A stretch of DNA of 5,383 nt, taken from contig FR901072.1 in NCBI GenBank assembly GCA_000438295.1, positions 1-5,383 of the forward strand, written 5' to 3'. The stretch is from Clostridium sp. CAG:451 (lineage in GTDB: Bacteria; Bacillota_I; Bacilli_A; RF39; UBA660). The notes under the pieces are model-generated. The model saw nothing but the letters and a program-made list of their open reading frames with translations, ran no database searches and was not told the DNA's origin. Position numbers and translations under genes: made by a program. Every line of letters begins with the position of its first letter. The first letter of the stretch is position 1. This document shows, in pieces, positions 5,063-5,383 of the stretch.

Positions 5063-5308
5063 ATGGAAAAGAAACATGTGAAGATAAAAGTTGATGGTGG
5101 TACCTATATCTTTAAGCTAGAACAATTATTAGCTGATAAAGGTCTTACCAAAAGTAAATTAATTAATGATACTGGTACTGATTTTAAAGTGATTAAAAGA
5201 TTAGCAACTGGAGAAATTGTGAGAATTGATATCTATGTATTAGCAAGACTTTGCAATTACTTGAATTGTAATGTTTCTGACATCGTTGAATTTAAAAGAG
5301 GCAGCTAA
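5063..5308 (+). CDS. Small Cro/C1-type (XRE family) helix-turn-helix regulator
   Basis: The 81-residue protein is almost wholly a single DNA-binding domain. Residues 1-16 are a short beta-like lead (KIKVDGGTYIF). Helices follow at about 18-26 (LEQLLADKG), 29-36 (TKSKLIND), 39-48 (the recognition region, TDFKVIKRLATG), 55-67 (IDIYVLARLCNYL) and 71-77 (VSDIVEF). The pattern LxxLLxxKGLTKSKL...G...I.RL..G...I.....LARLCNYLNC-VSDIVEF fits the HTH_26 type of Cro/C1 domain. No ligand or protease domain is attached, so it is likely a simple dimeric repressor. ATG at 5063 is the only good start: an in-frame stop lies 24 bases upstream with no other start codon between. It is head to head with the LiaF-like gene. 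It could be an antitoxin-like protein, but no toxin gene is visible. Confidence 0.9.
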   Translation: MEKKHVKIKVDGGTYIFKLEQLLADKGLTKSKLINDTGTDFKVIKRLATGEIVRIDIYVLARLCNYLNCNVSDIVEFKRGS

Positions 5309-5319
5309 TGTCTTTTTTT
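5294..5319 (+). terminator. Weak terminator-like hairpin after regulator gene
   Basis: AAAAGA (5294-5299) can pair with TCTTTT (5311-5316), leaving an 11-base loop that includes the TAA stop, and the T-run continues to 5319. The stem has only one G-C pair, so its strength is doubtful. A new promoter starts at 5321, which supports a transcript boundary here. Confidence 0.3.
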
Positions 5320-5320
5320 A

Positions 5321-5349
5321 TTGCTTTTAACGTCATTTCGAATTAAAAT
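5321..5349 (+). promoter_or_regulatory. Promoter of the gene entering at the right edge
   Basis: TTGCTT (5321-5326, 4 of 6 consensus) and TAAAAT (5344-5349, 5 of 6) are separated by exactly 17 bases. A ribosome binding site AGGTGG (5365-5370) and an ATG at 5378 follow at proper distance. This is the best-spaced plus-strand promoter in the window and shows that the next gene is separately transcribed from the regulator. Confidence 0.6.
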
Positions 5350-5377
5350 AAGATATATGAAAAGAGGTGGATATTAT

Positions 5378-5383
5378 ATGAAA
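5378..5383 (+). CDS. Start of an unidentified gene, cut by the window edge
   Basis: Only ATG AAA is present. The call rests on AGAGGTGG (5363-5370) placed 7 bases before the ATG and on the promoter upstream. The product is unknown. It may be what the neighbouring regulator controls, but nothing here shows that. Confidence 0.55.

Noticed and set aside
5063..5308. Antitoxin of a toxin-antitoxin pair
   Set aside because: No toxin frame lies beside it; the next plus-strand gene has its own promoter and is not visible.

Overview
The window is A+T-rich bacterial DNA with strong AGGAGG-type ribosome binding sites, tightly packed genes and the standard stop codons. Tryptophan is written TGG in every intact gene, and TGA serves as a stop at 868-870. 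The envelope genes (DUF308, VanZ/RDD, DUF975, LiaF-like) point to a low-G+C member of the Bacillota, perhaps an uncultured gut Bacilli or Erysipelotrichia lineage. The species cannot be named from this sequence.

Layout. Positions 1 to about 600 hold a decayed IS200/IS605-family insertion sequence on the minus strand. It still has a promoter, a ribosome binding site and a terminal-type hairpin, but its tnpA is broken three times: a 5' deletion, a 73-bp tandem duplication that shifts frame, and a TGA in place of a conserved Trp codon. Positions 600-714 hold two hairpins that look like terminators. From 713 to 3599 a minus-strand operon reads gpsA (glycerol-3-phosphate dehydrogenase), then a VanZ-RDD fusion membrane protein, then a DUF308/HdeD-like membrane protein, then a 52-residue single-span membrane protein. 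That last gene starts at GTG inside the stop codon of its neighbour and is easy to miss. From 3657 to 4912 a second minus-strand pair encodes a LiaF-like protein and a DUF975 membrane protein, with the stop and start codons fused (TAATG). Positions 4913-5062 are a divergent control region with imperfect palindromes. The plus-strand gene at 5063-5308 encodes a small Cro/C1-type regulator. A good promoter and ribosome binding site then lead to a gene whose first two codons end the window.

How the genes may work together. GpsA makes sn-glycerol-3-phosphate, the backbone of phospholipids and of glycerol-phosphate polymers. The other minus-strand genes are all membrane proteins, and several belong to families linked to envelope stress or antibiotic response (LiaF, VanZ, HdeD). 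The region therefore reads as a cell-envelope locus. The small regulator sits head to head with the LiaF-like gene and could control it, itself, or both; that is inference. I see no clear new multi-gene system. The least described items are the hidden 52-residue protein and the LiaF-DUF975 pair lacking a LiaR/LiaS pair in view.
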